Assembly: GCA_000727475.1 (NCBI GenBank)
Contig: KL647296.1
Location: forward strand, 1,673,029 to 1,737,028
Length of the DNA stretch: 64,000 bases
Source: Sarcocystis neurona
Lineage: Eukaryota; Apicomplexa; Conoidasida; Eucoccidiorida; Sarcocystidae
Direction of reading: 5' to 3'
Shown here: piece by piece, positions 34,977-47,464 of the stretch
Numbering within the stretch: position 1 is the first letter of the stretch
Layout of the letters: every line of letters begins with the position of its first letter
Notes under the pieces: generated by a model
Database searches by the model: none
Told to the model about the DNA's origin: nothing
Seen by the model: the letters and a program-made list of their open reading frames with translations, nothing else
Program-made: the position numbers and the translations under genes

Positions 34977-37679
34977 GCAGATGAAATAGGTCAGCCGCAG
35001 CGTGAAGAGATGCACGCATGTAGACGTCCTCCTCCTCCTCCGCATACGTCTGTGGACGTGGAGGTATATGGCTGCAGTTGCTGCGGGCCGTCACGCCTCC
35101 CGATACCGCTACCCTCTAGTCTTCTCTCTTTTTCTCTTCTCCTCCACATCTACTCAGCCCCTGCAGCAACTTCACTAATCGCCAAGAGACTCTGCGTACC
35201 AAATTCTTCCCCAAGCAGAAGCCCAGAGGAACCCTCCGGTGCGTCACACACACGTACGTATATCTGCACACATATATATATGTACTGTTTATACCATACA
35301 CACACACGTATATATATCTACATACATACATATGTGTATGGTGTGTGGCATATACAAGCACATATATACCTGTATGCATGCATATATAGTATGTAGCTTT
35401 CCTAACGCAGGGACAGGTCGTGGACAACGATGAAGTTGTCTCTACGTGAAGGAGACCGACGACGAGACAGAGGTGAGCTGCTGGCGTAAACCCGCAAAAA
35501 CATGCAGGTTCACAGATATATACTAGGACGTCTATACACACGAGGTAGCAGCTGCTGCAGGGGAAGAGAATGAAGAAGCTGCGACGCGCGCAGTACGTCG
35601 CCAGTATTGGCTTCGCTAACAAACTGCCCACAGCTCTGCAGGCATCATCGTGGTACACATATACATCTCTACGGGATTATATGTGTATATGTGTACACAG
35701 GACTGCTTGTGTACAGCTACATACATATTTCTGTCTATATACAGAGAGAGAGGTGTACGTGTGTATACACAAATATACACAAATCTGCCGGTACAAATAC
35801 ATATATACGAGTCTATTGTCACCCATACGTAGTTATATATGTGCACGCGTGGTTGCATGGACCGTGTCTACGCGTTTATATATATACATATACATTATAA
35901 GTATAGGCGTATGATACAGGCGAAGAGACGCGTGGTGTGGGTAGACACACACACACGCACACACCGGCATTTTACGGCAACACGTTGTGGACAACTTGTC
36001 GAGCCAGTGTCATTTCCTCTCTTTAGAAGTGTCTACACGTCTTTTTTTTTGCATGCGTACACTCCTACACGTACATCACATATATATAATATACAAGTGA
36101 GAACGTCTGTGAGAGTCGGGGCTCTCTCTCTCTGACATAAAAGACGGCGCGGACATACTTCTACGTCTCTTGTAGCGGCGTGGACAGCCGGGTGTCTGTA
36201 CACCGCGTTTCTCTTCGCTTTCTCGTATCACCGCAACGAGAGAAGGAGAAAACGGCAGCCCGGTGGCACGCGCCACACAGCGCAGCTGCAGCAACGTATT
36301 TCGTCTGAGACGAGTCTTCGCAGACCAATTTGGAGGGCCTGGGGGACGTCCAACACGTACGCCTACTCGTAGGACTCCATGCATACGTTTAAACATGCGT
36401 ACACCTAAACTCCCGGGCGACAAATGTATCTGCGTACATATACATTTATGTATATACAGGAGATGTTGTTGTACGTACATACATTTACCCGTATTATTAG
36501 TGCCCTATAGACACGTACGCACATGTGCATACTTGTACTATCGGATGATACACATATGTGTGTCCATACTTATATATAGGCATAATACAATGGGAGGGAA
36601 GCCGGTATGCTATAGTTCTCTGTGGACATCCATTTATGTAGGCAGGCAGGCACGCATGCACGTAACCCTACACCGGTATAGATGTGTATAAATATACATG
36701 CTCGCATACACGCATAGACGGGATATGTATAGTAGTTACTGGTTGATCTACGTACATGCAGCAGCAGATCTCCTTAGTCATGTACGTGTTGCTGAACCTG
36801 CAGGCATGTCTGTCGCATGCGTTTTCTGCAAACGGCCCGTGCAGCGGCGCGCCACAAGCGTATGCAACAGCGGCAGCAGAGGGACGTATATGTATAGATA
36901 TGGGATGCCTACAGGCACATGACGGATGAGCGCGTTGTACAGGTGTATACTGTCCGTAGGCAGCGTCTGTAGAAACGAGGGGGAGAGACGGACACACGTG
37001 GACAAGAAGGAGAAGCAGCAGCTCTCGTGTGAGATGCGAGAAAAGAACCGACGGCGATGTGCAGCAGAAATACTCATCGGCAGAAGTACGTCACCGCTGC
37101 TGCTGCTGTTGCCGTTGTTGCGCGTGTTACCTTGCTACTGGCACTTGATGAACGCTGCTGCTGATGCAGCTGCGCAGAGGGCGCGTGAAGTTGCAGCTGC
37201 TTCATGCAGCAGGCGGAGCTGCTTGTCGACCCCTGCAGCTGTCATGAGTGAAGAAAGGAAACCTGGGTGCTGCAGGGAGAAGGCCAGAATGTTCCGAGAC
37301 AGCAATTCCGCCTTGCGGCTGCGGTAGCAACGGCGGGATGCGGCGACAGAGAGAGCAACTGCTGCTGTGGGAGCGGGCGCAAAGCGCTTAATAGTGGCTG
37401 TGATACCTGTCTGTCTTCATTCTCAGGAGGCTTCAAGAGAAGCGCGACGGAGGCACTGCTCGGAAGGAGAAAGCGAGGACGGGCTACCCGGGACGAGAGA
37501 GAAACAACACGAGCAGAGAAGCCGGGCGCGCCAGGCGACGCGGTGAAGACGCACAGCAGGAGCAGGAGCACCACAGCGGTTAAGCATTGTCCGCTGCTGT
37601 GCGGCAGGGGCAAGGTAAGAACGGCGGCACGAGCTGCCGCCGCCGCTCCTTCTCTCGCGGACAAAGAAGAAAGACACAC
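34977..37679 (-). CDS. Multi-exon protein with hydrophobic N-terminus, helical-repeat-like
   Basis: Candidate minus-strand exons: 37679-37407 (hydrophobic TAVVLLLLLCVFTASPGAPG, then an Arg/Ser-rich stretch, resembling a bipartite organelle-targeting leader, donor CAG-GTATCA); 37269-37139 (FLSSLMTAAGVDKQLRLLHE); an island TLPTDSIHLYNALIRHV near 36.95 kb; 35635-35541 (CGQFVSEANTGDVLRASQLL); an Arg/Ser-rich island DNFIVVHDLSL near 35.43 kb; 35233-35154 (LLLGEEFGTQSLLAISEVAA); and 35071 to about 34977 (YAEEEEDVYMRASLHAAADL). The junctions 37406/37270 (phase 0) and 35153/35072 (phase 2, 82-nt intron) agree; others remain open. The alternating short helices recall apicomplexan organellar RNA-binding helical-repeat proteins (RAP/HPR type), but no RAP domain is visible, so that is a guess. 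The start is uncertain because an alternative strong acceptor lies near 37605. Confidence 0.45.
35240..35400. repeat. CA/TA-rich microsatellite intron
   Basis: Interspersed cacacacac and tatatata tracts between candidate exons of the 35-37.7 kb gene. Similar sequence recurs at 35650-35910 and 36400-36620. Confidence 0.6.
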
Positions 37680-39700
37680 AGAACTGCCGCCGCCGTAGCG
37701 GAGGCTGTGTCACCTTTCAGACAGCAGCAGGAAAGCAGCGGCAGAGGAAACGAAAACAAAATGCATGAGAGAAACCCCGTTACGGCGCAGCACCCCAGCA
37801 CCACCGGGCGCCCGGGCGCGCGCGCGCGCGTGCGAGCCGAGCGCATACCACTTTTTATGCGCCGGGCCGCCGCTGCAGCAGCCATGCGCACACTGACTGC
37901 TGCTGCGGCCTCCCAGCTACGCTACACAGTACTAGCAGCGCATCACTAGAGAAGCAACGGGCGAAGAAGAAGAGGGAGGAGCAGGCGGCATGGCGGCGGA
38001 TGTTGGGGAGGACGAGCCACACGGGGTAGCAGAGCCGCGCAGAGGACAAGCTGCACTAATCGAAGGAGAAGCAGCAACAGCAGCAGCCTGCGCGACAAGA
38101 GAGAGCCAGTCAGCAAGTGAGGTTGAACGGGGAGTGTGAAGGAAGAAGAAGAGCCACCACGGTGCGGATGGAAGTCGCGCGCGAAGAAGTCGCAGGGCCG
38201 GGCCCAGCGACAGGGCAGCTGCAACGGGCCGCAGTGCCAATTCTGCGGCAGCCGGGTGCGGGTGGAGCTCGCGCGCAAAGAAGTCTCGGAGCCGAGCCCA
38301 GCGACACAGGGCAGCTGCAACTGGCCGCGGTCCCAATTCTGCGGCGAGCAGGAGAGGAGAGGACGCGGGATAAACTTCAGAAGACTGGGCAAGCAAAATA
38401 AGCAGGCAGCGTTTTTGTGCATGCTGCAGTATGTGGCTGTTCTCCTGAGGCTGCCGCTGTGTCCTCACAATGCTGCTTCGTGAAAAGCAGGCACAGGTTT
38501 TTTGTATGCGGCTGTGTGTTGGTGTCCTGGTGCTGCTGCTGCCACTTGGTGACCCGTTGTCGTCTTGGGCCTGCGCCGGCGCCACTCGACAACACACAAG
38601 TTCGCCAGTAGCAGCGTCGGCACCATCTCAGCAGCGGCAGCAGCGACACCACCACCAGCACCGGCAGCAACAGAGGTTACTCGGGGAGCAGGAGCAGCAC
38701 GCGTTTCCCCGGTAGGAGGATGACGCGCCGCGACAACACGTTCACTACTGCACAAAGATGTGGGTGGGTGTCCAGCTGGTGCTGCGCGGCTACTGCAACA
38801 ACGGCGGCTGCGGTCCAGGCAGACAGACAGTGGCGCTACTGCCGGCGTGCTGGAAAAAGTAGACACCAACCGTGTGAGGGAGAGGGGAGCGACAGAGAAG
38901 AAGTAGGAAGAAGCGACAAGCGCCACAAAGGCGGAGTGTAGACAAACGTGGCACACCGCGGGGTGACGTCTTGGGTCAGCAGTGCCCGAAGGGGGCACGG
39001 GGCAGGCGCGGCCACTGCGACCCCAGACGAGGAGCAGACAAGCAAAAAGGAAAACCAGGAGCCGCAGCAGCAATAGCAACAATAGCACAAAGCGCACCCG
39101 GATGGAATCGTGTGTGTGCGAGGGAGGCTGTGCTGCAGCGACAAAGAAACATTACACACATACACAATTCGTCCGCCTCCCGAACGGCAGACACGGCCGC
39201 ACTCGCGACAGCAGCAAAACGCGCTCGGCAGCAATAGCGGCAGAGGCACAGCAACACCAGCAAGCAGCTACAGCAGCTCGCTCACGCACAGCAGCGCACC
39301 ACGTGGGCCACCATCACCCTATAATGCTGCCACAGTGGCCCAGGAGTCGCAGAAGAATGTAAGAAACCCAACAAAAAAGTTGTCAGAGCAGCAACAGCAA
39401 GGGCTGCCGCTCACGCTTTGAAAGTGTGGAGTGTCTGATGCAGTTGTTGTGGCACGAGGAGACGACCAGAGGAGTCTGCACATACACTTCTGAGGTTCGG
39501 ACCTCTAAGTGCCTTTGCCCAGATTCATCGGCAGATGCCTCTTTTGGCTGCTGCAGGCCTTTTTGCTGCTGCTGCCGCGTTTGCTGTTGCTGTTTTAGCG
39601 GCTGCAGCGATTGGAGCGACGCTCTTCCAGTGTTCACCACATCAGTAGGAAAGTAACTGCAGCAATGTCCCGCCGGCTACAGAAGCAGGACGCAGAACAT
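37680..39700. other. CAG-bearing block without a confident gene
   Basis: Open frames with leader-like Leu runs occur on the minus strand (for example 39097-38465, starting with a 25-residue hydrophobic stretch), but the Leu run derives from the triplet repeat and nothing downstream is recognisable. A short island SLADWLSLVAQAAAVAASPS at about 38.05-38.11 kb may be a real exon. The tandem duplication at 38161-38349 lies here. Confidence 0.35.
38161..38349. repeat. Two-copy tandem duplication of about 93-96 bp
   Basis: Two adjacent copies, starting at 38161 and 38254, share stretches such as gacagggcagctgcaac / cacagggcagctgcaact and ccaattctgcggc. Read on plus, both copies give a short Cys motif (QCQFCG / SQFCG); on minus they give Ala/Arg-rich repeats. 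Coding status unknown. Confidence 0.75.
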
Positions 39701-42700
39701 CATTATCAAGGTGCAGGCACGCCCCGTAGAGAAACAGAGACCCATAAATATCCTTGCAAACACATTCTCGTGTGCTATATATGTATATAGACACGACATA
39801 TCTGTATACATGAAGTGTATATACTGTTTATATCAACACGTAGGCGTGCACTTGCGTATTTATATATATATATATGCATATGTGTGTAGACCAGACGTGT
39901 GTGTGTGTGCGTGTGTGTGTGCACATAGCTGTATGGAGACAGATATACACGTATACATGCGTACATATTGTTGGTACCAATATGCATCCGTACCTCCAGG
40001 ACACTGTGGTGGCCTCTGCGTGGTTGTTCATTCGTGCTTCCACACCAGCGTGTGTGCCGCCTTGCGTCTGCACATCAACAGAGAGGACTCAGTAGATACT
40101 TGGCTCATACACCGGTATACGCGTACGCACGTATAGAATGGGGACTACGCAGATATTTGCGCATCCCTTAGATGCAGGTCGCCATAGTTCCGCAAAAGCG
40201 GCCATTTATTGCCTACATGCACGCGTACACAAGTGGGCGCAGATATCTGTGCGTCCTTCCGGTGCGCATCGTATGTACGCAAAAGCAGCCAGTAGCGTGT
40301 CTAGCTGCAGTCTGCATCCTCCTTCAACATCCTCCACGTGATTGAGTTGTAGGCAGGAGGGCCCTCGTATTTTTGCAGAGGCACAGAGCCACAGATGGGG
40401 AATATCCACAACTTCTATTTGCGCTTGGTACACACATCCCTTTGTACACAGGAAGACTGTCGCCAAAACGTGCGAAACAGGTGTGACTTTCGATAGTCAG
40501 AAAAGCCACGCAGCACTATGTGAAAATTAGAAAAATGGAAAGAGGAAGCTAGAAAATCGGTCCGCGCAGAAGGAGGCGGCTGCAACGCTAAAGAAGTGCG
40601 CCCGTCCAGCAACAGCAGGACGCCCGCACACACACCAGCGTTTGGGACGGTGGTCGTCCCGGCAGTAGCGGCTGCAAGACACCAGGATCATGGAAAGTGT
40701 ACAAGCGAAGAAACTGTGAGACAGCTCGTGTTGCCTGAGAAGAAAAAACCGTGCAGTTTTTCCTTGACTCACCCCACCTGCGCTGCTGCACCTTCCCCTG
40801 GGGTTGTCACCTAAGCGGCTCGGCTGCGAAGGCCGGAGACCCCACACGCGCAGACAGACATACTTTTTGTACGGCGCGCACGCAAATGAATATATATATA
40901 TATACGCACATACGTGTTTGAATTCAAGTATATAGTAGTATGCAATTGTCCCGCTGACCTCTGCCGCCAATGGGGCGCAGCTACTCCTACTACTGCTGTA
41001 TGGAAGAGTAGCTACGTCGCGTGACCCGACACAGCCACTCATATGCGACACAGGTCCACGTGTACTCTACAAACACGCATACAACTGCTTCCGTACGTAC
41101 CTCTACATATATGTATATATGGGTTTCATGGCGAGCAGTTTTCTGCGCTTTACCTAATGTAGTTTTCGTGAGGCTCCGAGAGAGTCTACATAGCCCCACT
41201 ATTGTAACGCGAACACGCGAAAATATGTACAAAATACCCCAGGTGCTGTCTTCCTCTGTGGAACTTTCTTCATCTTAAACCTTTCTCTTGTGGTGTAGTG
41301 GTTCTTCCAGCCAGTGCAATGCACACGAATGGTCGGGTGATCGTAGTATATGTATGTGTAGATATCTATGTATAGAAACATGTGAAAGCTGCTTCTCTCC
41401 AGCGTCGCGTAACCATAGTATCTATTCGTAGAGAAAGAGCTACGCATATATAGGTATACACTTATAAAAAGATGCCACATAACCGGTATGCGTATTCGTA
41501 GAGAGGGATATGTGTGTCTGACCGTATGCTTCAAGAACGACGTAAAAGGTGCTCTCAGTGTCACATAGACGTGGTAAGTGATCCTAGAGAGATATTTGTA
41601 TGTATAAGTACGTCCTTGTAGAATGATGCGAAAGGTGCCTTTCACCAACATCACGTAACCGTGGGATCTATTCATAGAGAGAGAGATATATATCTATGCT
41701 TCGAGAACAATGTCAAAGGTGCTTCAGTCCACAGTCGGTCCCGCCGTATACCTGCTTGTAGCTGCGTACAGCTTCTCCCGAGTAAAAAGCCTTAGGTGAA
41801 CGCACGCAGAGGTTCCTGCATTGTTGCGCATACGTATACGTGTAACCATGAATGTTCCATTCGTTATCTACATGCATATATGTGTGGCACGACTACGTAG
41901 ACCCAGTACGGAAACGTGTACGCATAAATGTTACTTACAAATATACATACGTGTATATAGGCATACGTACGTGTATAGCCCGGAGGCGTAGGCCCAGGTC
42001 TACGAAGTTTTGTGGATTCCACGTATGCACGAGCATGATTCGACACGTGTGTAGGATACAGACATATCCATATATACATAGTTGTAGGTACTCGCTCAGG
42101 TGACACCTGGGTTCCCTTAGACTTCTTCGCAACACCAGGTTATTCGTACATACATCTGTGCGATTTGGTAGCGCTACACAGAATCGAACATATCGCGTTG
42201 ACACATCAACAATCGACAACCACAGTAGTAATAAACGTATGTCTGATACGCACGGCTCTGATGGCGGGTAAGGACCGAAATACATAGATCGAACACGTAC
42301 GTAGTAATACTTTGACGTGGTAATAAGGCATATGGTCGGGCGCAGACTGCTGCTTGGTCTACGAATTACTTCCCATGTGCTGCGTGCACACCTGTTTTCC
42401 CGTTACCCCTACTGCCTACGTAGACACTGACAGCTAGATGGGTATAGATATATAGATAGATGGCTACACAGAGTATATAGGAGACAGGCCTCACTTACGT
42501 CACTATGTGAGCGACTAATATGTGATGTATTTGTATACCTGTATACCTGTATGTGTGAATGTATGCGTACATGTTCGTGAGCGTATATGTATGTATGCGA
42601 ATGTGTATCTACGAACATGTTATACTTGCATGCCAATATTTATATAATTATCCATGCATGACCCTGTAAATGCTCAAATAGATAAATGTGTACAAACGTG

Positions 42701-43030
42701 CATAGGCTTTTTCCAGGTAAGCCGGGAGAGTGCTTCACGGTGGGCGACTGCGCCACTGGGACGCTACGCCACAGTGCAGGGGGCTGTCAGATACTCGAAA
42801 GAGAAAACGCCTAAGCAAGTAGGCACATTAATGTACGCCCGCATGTGGATATGTGGTACAAAACTATGTGAGTGTGTAAACATATATGTACATATATGTC
42901 TCTGTGTATACATATACTTACATAGTATGATGGGGCTTCTGTAAATACGTGTATGTGCACGTGTACGTGTGTGGGTGCCTTTGTGCCGAAGCGTCTACGC
43001 ACATACACATCTGCATCTATTTTCTGTTGA
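39700..43030. other. Gene-poor TA/CA-rich block
   Basis: Dominated by tatata, cacaca and tgtgtg tracts with unique sequence between. No CAG clusters. I find no defended exon, apart from the degenerate tandem repeat at 41290-41730. Confidence 0.4.
41290..41730. repeat. Degenerate tandem repeat of about 105 bp
   Basis: Related units recur with shared pieces cgtaaccatagtatctattc, acgtaaccgtgggatctatt, tcgtagagagggatat, and gcgaaaggtgcctt / gtcaaaggtgcttc. On the minus strand the units read as similar short peptides (NRSHGYVMLVK, NRYYGYATLER), but stops and divergence argue against a conserved coding repeat. Confidence 0.55.
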
Positions 43031-44036
43031 ATCGAGAATACCACAACATTGTTTGAACGACTGCCACAGCACAAGGAGAGCAAATCCGGCAGCAGCAGAG
43101 GCTTCTTCCCGTTTCCGGTTCTTCAACTGTGCTGCACACTGGACGACCATGCTAGAGGTGATTCTTTTCCAATTCTCAAAGAACGAGCACGTTCCATTCA
43201 CTTGTTCTCGTCAAGGCTACGTCTACATCATAGCCGGTGGTTTACTCAGCTCGAAACTCGAACCGGAAGAGGACTCGAGGAAGCATTTCTTGGACTGCGG
43301 CGTGCCCTGTGTATCGCACTACTCCCGCACGACCAGTCCCGTATATATCTTTGCGTACGTGGGTATACTTGCATGCGTTACATAGACACGTACGCATACC
43401 TGAGTGTTTCTCACAGACCTAGGCATAGACACGTACGCGTACCTGAGTGTTTCTCACAGACCTAGGACAAGCTCATTTGTTCGCAGAGACGCAGGTCTTC
43501 CCGTTAGTTTCGCACACACGTGCGTATACACACATACGCTCATGGAAACGTGAATTTCTGCATACAAGCCCTGGGTACGCACGTACACGGGAAGGTCCAC
43601 TTTTTTACGTTCAGCAACGTGTACAGTTCCAGCCACATCTCCTTCCGCTCCTGAAACGCGCGCTGCAGTACGTTCAGCGCACGTACTGCTGGGGACATCT
43701 TACGGTTTATGAGCGCTGCAGTGGACAGCTGTGCTGCAGTGCTAATGCCACCCACAGGGCTGCACGCAAAGCTTCTTCGTATGTGCACAGAGGAGCACGA
43801 GCAGCAGTCTCTCAGCATCAGTACTAGCAGCTTGAGCTCTCGCAACAATGGGGCCGTGCGTGAAGAGCAGCGGCAGTGCCGCATGCTGTTCGTCCTTAGT
43901 TCTGCGCGGCAGGGCAGCACAGCGTCATGACTCGTATAGACCAACAGCCTCAGGCAAAGAGGCGGAAGCTGTGCGCAATCCCAGCAAAATACTTGTCTAT
44001 ACTTACCCTTTTGATGTCCTGTCGTGACGACTGGTG
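43031..44036 (-). CDS. Multi-exon helical protein, unknown function
   Basis: Candidate minus-strand exons: 44036-44007 (30 nt, donor GTAAGT), 43901-43609 (donor GTAAAA), about 43313-43257 (EMLPRVLFRFEFRAE, donor GTAAAC) and about 43196-43031 (AQLKNRKREEASAAAGFALL). The second exon begins with TKDEQHAALPLLFTHGPIVA and ARAQAASTDAERLLLVLLCA. After about 43750 a different frame is clearly better (SPAVRALNVLQRAFQERKEM, then WLELYTLLN). Either a short unseen intron or a frame-changing indel lies there. The amphipathic helices are consistent with an alpha-solenoid (HPR/RAP-like) protein. No catalytic motif is seen, and upstream exons are probably missing. Confidence 0.45.
43381..43466. repeat. 43-bp tandem duplication
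   Basis: Two nearly identical copies starting catagacacgtacgc at 43381 and 43424, each ending in gtgtttctcacagacctagg. One substitution (gcatacc versus gcgtacc) was noticed. It lies between candidate exons of the 43-44 kb gene. Confidence 0.9.
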
Positions 44037-45917
44037 CTGCAGACTCTATACATCAAAGTGGAAGAAGATGTGCGTATTCGTATTGTACAAGTATGTAAGT
44101 GCGTGTGTGTATGGACAGCGAGGCTGGACGGTAGCCAACGAAAAAAGTAGGAGGGTTCTCACGAAAATTGCCGAAATGCGTGCCTCCATCTATTTCAACT
44201 CGCCCAGCAACGGGCTGTGTCTGCGTCTTCGAATTAAGAGCGGTGGGACCTCGTGTGTGGCCGCCTCGCCAGTAGCCACGCGGGTTGCCGGGTACCGTGG
44301 AACACCGACATACGTACGTACTGCGTTCAACGTGTTGCCCGCAGCCATTGCGTGCACATGCACGGGACAGGAAGCACAGCGCAGGCAAACAAGCCGAAAC
44401 ATTCATCAGAAGACCTTATTGTCACACTCCTGGGGACAGCACGCAAATGTACACACAGTTACGGGTCCAACTATAATGCGTGTGTACCGACATATCTTGA
44501 CAATGTTGTGAAAATGCACAGAGTGTTGACATTACAGCAAAACGATTCTTTGTATAATATTCAGTATTACCATTCGCCGTATAGTGAGAGGATTCTATGA
44601 CCGGAAGAAAGAGAAAGATTCACTCTTGATACACATGTCTATCCACAACTTGTGGACTGTAGAGACTATATATACACTGCTTGTGGCTGCACCAGGGTGT
44701 TGTGTTTTACACATGCATATCTGTGCGAACACTAGGACGTACACGGCAGTAGATGCACGTGGGCGTGTGTGTACGTGTCCACGCAGAACAGGCATCTGCG
44801 TAATATACAGCGCAGATCAGAATACATGTATATACACAGACCTACTCCGTATATACGCGTACGGAAGTATAATGGACTAAGGGATAGAGCGGCCCTTCTG
44901 TGCACAAGTGTTGGTTTCTACAGCTAATGCGTACAAACAGATACAAATATTGGACCGTGCTCCATGTATGTAGATAGGTGTAGGAGATGCGTGTGAGTGC
45001 TCTAAGACGCCTCTGCGCATGCATAAACGGATCTACCTAGAGGCACGGCGAGGACGGCACACACTCTGACGGGCCGTCCTCCTTCGCTGAACAACACGGG
45101 AGCTACGGGCTCACACAGAACCGCTTCTGCGGGTAGCAACCTAGAGGAATGTGTCTGCACTAAGAAACACTTTCTCTTGCTATGCGCTTGCGCGCATATA
45201 ACAAGCCACGTACGTATAAATGTAAGTATATACCAGATCTACATCTATCTACATATAGCTAGAGACAGTCGTGTGTGCACACTACGGAGGTGAGTCAACA
45301 TAGGAACAGGAACCTCGAGGACTTGGGAGTCTGCGAGAGTGCTTGTGACTTCCAGGGGAGGATACGTCTGACACACCGGTGGCTTCTTTGCAGCGTATCC
45401 AGAAGTTGAGCACGTCACAAGCCTCTCCGCAAGGCTGCGTGGCTCTACAAGATCAACAGGGAAACTCTTGCTTTGCAGGCGTAGGGACTCCGTCTGTCTG
45501 TCCGTAAGCCGCGAAGAAGGGTACAGGCACCTGCGTGCGTCTTCCGCAGTAAGCGAATTTACGCGCAGACTCCTGGGTGCGGCCGCAGTTTAACACGTGC
45601 CTGGACGTGCGTACACCGTGTGGCTGCCGTACTACATATAGCGGGGCATTAAGTACGCATGTGTGCCATATCTGTGAATACGTATATATCGACTTGAAAA
45701 TACAAAGGCCCGTAGAACGCTCAATCATTGCTCGCTGTCGGTAAATGGGTGCAGTTATATCCAGTGTCTTTAAACTGTTGCCCACGAAAGGATTTTGTCA
45801 CGTTATTATCGCCCAGATGAGGGCTGCACGCACATGCATGTAAATCTGCGTGCACGTGGGACATGCGCTGTGTTTTAGCTGCTTTGTCCAGAGTGTGAAG
45901 AAACTCCGTCGAGTGTA

Positions 45918-45956
45918 GATATATACATATATATGTATATATATATATATATATAT
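45918..45956. repeat. (TA)n microsatellite
   Basis: Nearly pure alternating AT with single C or G interruptions. Confidence 0.85.
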
Positions 45957-46540
45957 TTGAACACACAAACACATACACACCTACACACACGTTGGGGCGC
46001 ACAGCCTCACACGCAATCACAAATATATGCACAACTTTGTGAAATCAATATAACGTGACTTTTTTCGGCCTGATCGGTTCCTCGCGACAGGCGTATGTCA
46101 ACGAATATATCTACGCACACACGTATATTCGTCTGTGCAGCACTACAAACACGTACACAGATATATACACAAAGGCAGGCGAGCTATGCGATCTCGTTTC
46201 TTTGTATTATGTCGGGATCACGCTTCTATACGGTGCAGAGACCTGCTCCTGGCGTGTACACGATGTTACACGTACGTCCGCGCATATATGTAAATATATG
46301 CATCTGTATGTGTATACGCGCATACGACACGCGTGACGTGTTGAAACGCGCATCACGTGGTGGTGCTCCAAATGAGCAACTGCAACGCCTTCAACAAGGT
46401 GCACGCAGAGACGTGCGTGCCCGGTTCTTTCTTGTTTCTGGGCGCGTTTTGACAGAGTTGTTTTTCCGTCGACCGCGTGTACGTCACGGGTGCACAAACA
46501 CACAGAGCCCTTCAGTTATTTCCGCGTACCACGCTCTGCG

Positions 46541-46680
46541 CGTGTATACGTGTGCCGCCGTGGAAGTCACCCGACGGCAGCACGCATGCGTCACATGTAG
46601 TGTATATATGTGCGTGTATACGTGTGCAGCCGTGGAAGTCCTTCGACGGCAGCACGCATGAGTGACACGCAGTGTACACA
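46541..46680. repeat. 72-bp tandem duplication
   Basis: Two copies starting cgtgtatacgtgtgccgccg at 46541 and cgtgtatacgtgtgcagccg at 46613, both followed by tggaagtc, cgacggcagcacgcatg and a similar tail. They diverge at several positions, so the duplication is not recent. Confidence 0.85.
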
Positions 46681-47050
46681 GCCCCGGCACGAGCACACAT
46701 ACGCAGATTTGTAAACTACACTTCACCTTCCATCCGTCCAACATCTACACACCCCCACACAAGCGTTTACTACCCAACTGCGCACTTTTACACACTTCCG
46801 TCTGACGTAGCTGACAACAGTGCGTCGACCGTATCTATTTTATATATGGACAGCCCTCAATGCTTCCTCGATATGCTGAAAACATCTGTGTGTGCACCTC
46901 GCAAGTCTAAGGTGCATCCTTGCTTCCCACCAGTACCTAGGTCAACGAGCAACAACCCAGAACACGAGCTGCCTGAGAACGCTGCGCAAAGCATCTGCAG
47001 CGGAAAACGCTGTTGTCGTTGCATGCATGCAAACGCCAACTCATCCGCAT

Positions 47051-47090
47051 ACATACATATTTATATATATATATATATTTATATATACTA
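47051..47090. repeat. (TA)n microsatellite
   Basis: Alternating TA with TTT interruptions. Confidence 0.8.
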
Positions 47091-47464
47091 AACGGGTGCG
47101 CGCGTCGTACGTAGGACAAGGAAATTCGTGGGGCGGGCTATCTACACAGACGTACACATATATATACCGAAGGACGCGGACATACCGCTTGCGTGAAGCC
47201 TGTGCATGGGGAGGTGTGGGTTTGCAACAACGCGTAGGCAGCAGCTGCCCGCGCCGCGAGATACGTCTGTTGCTAAATTTTGGCTGCTGGAGAAAAGGAT
47301 AGGAAAATTGACGAGCAGGAAACGAGACACAAGGAGGGTGCTTTCGTGCCGCCCCTTCTCCCCCTGCTGCTGCTGTGCAGAGACGGCACCTAGAAAGAAA
47401 AGGAGGGAAGGGAGACGGCAGCAGCGCTGTGCTACCGTGGGGGTTTTGTGTGAGCCAGCAACAC

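Larger units (their letters stand above)
44050..46850. other. Gene-poor block with isolated open frames
   Basis: Mostly TA/CA-rich. A coherent stretch occurs on minus near 44.35-44.2 kb (AAGNTLNAVRTYVGVPRYPA, then LLIRRRRHSPLLGELK and a stop) and could be an upstream exon of the 43-44 kb gene, but I could not pair its splice sites. A second weak island, SACTLLKALQLLIW, is on minus near 46.38 kb. Confidence 0.35.

Noticed and set aside
38465..39097. Secreted protein with a 25-residue hydrophobic leader
   Set aside because: The leader is coded by the triplet repeat and nothing downstream is recognisable or splice-supported.
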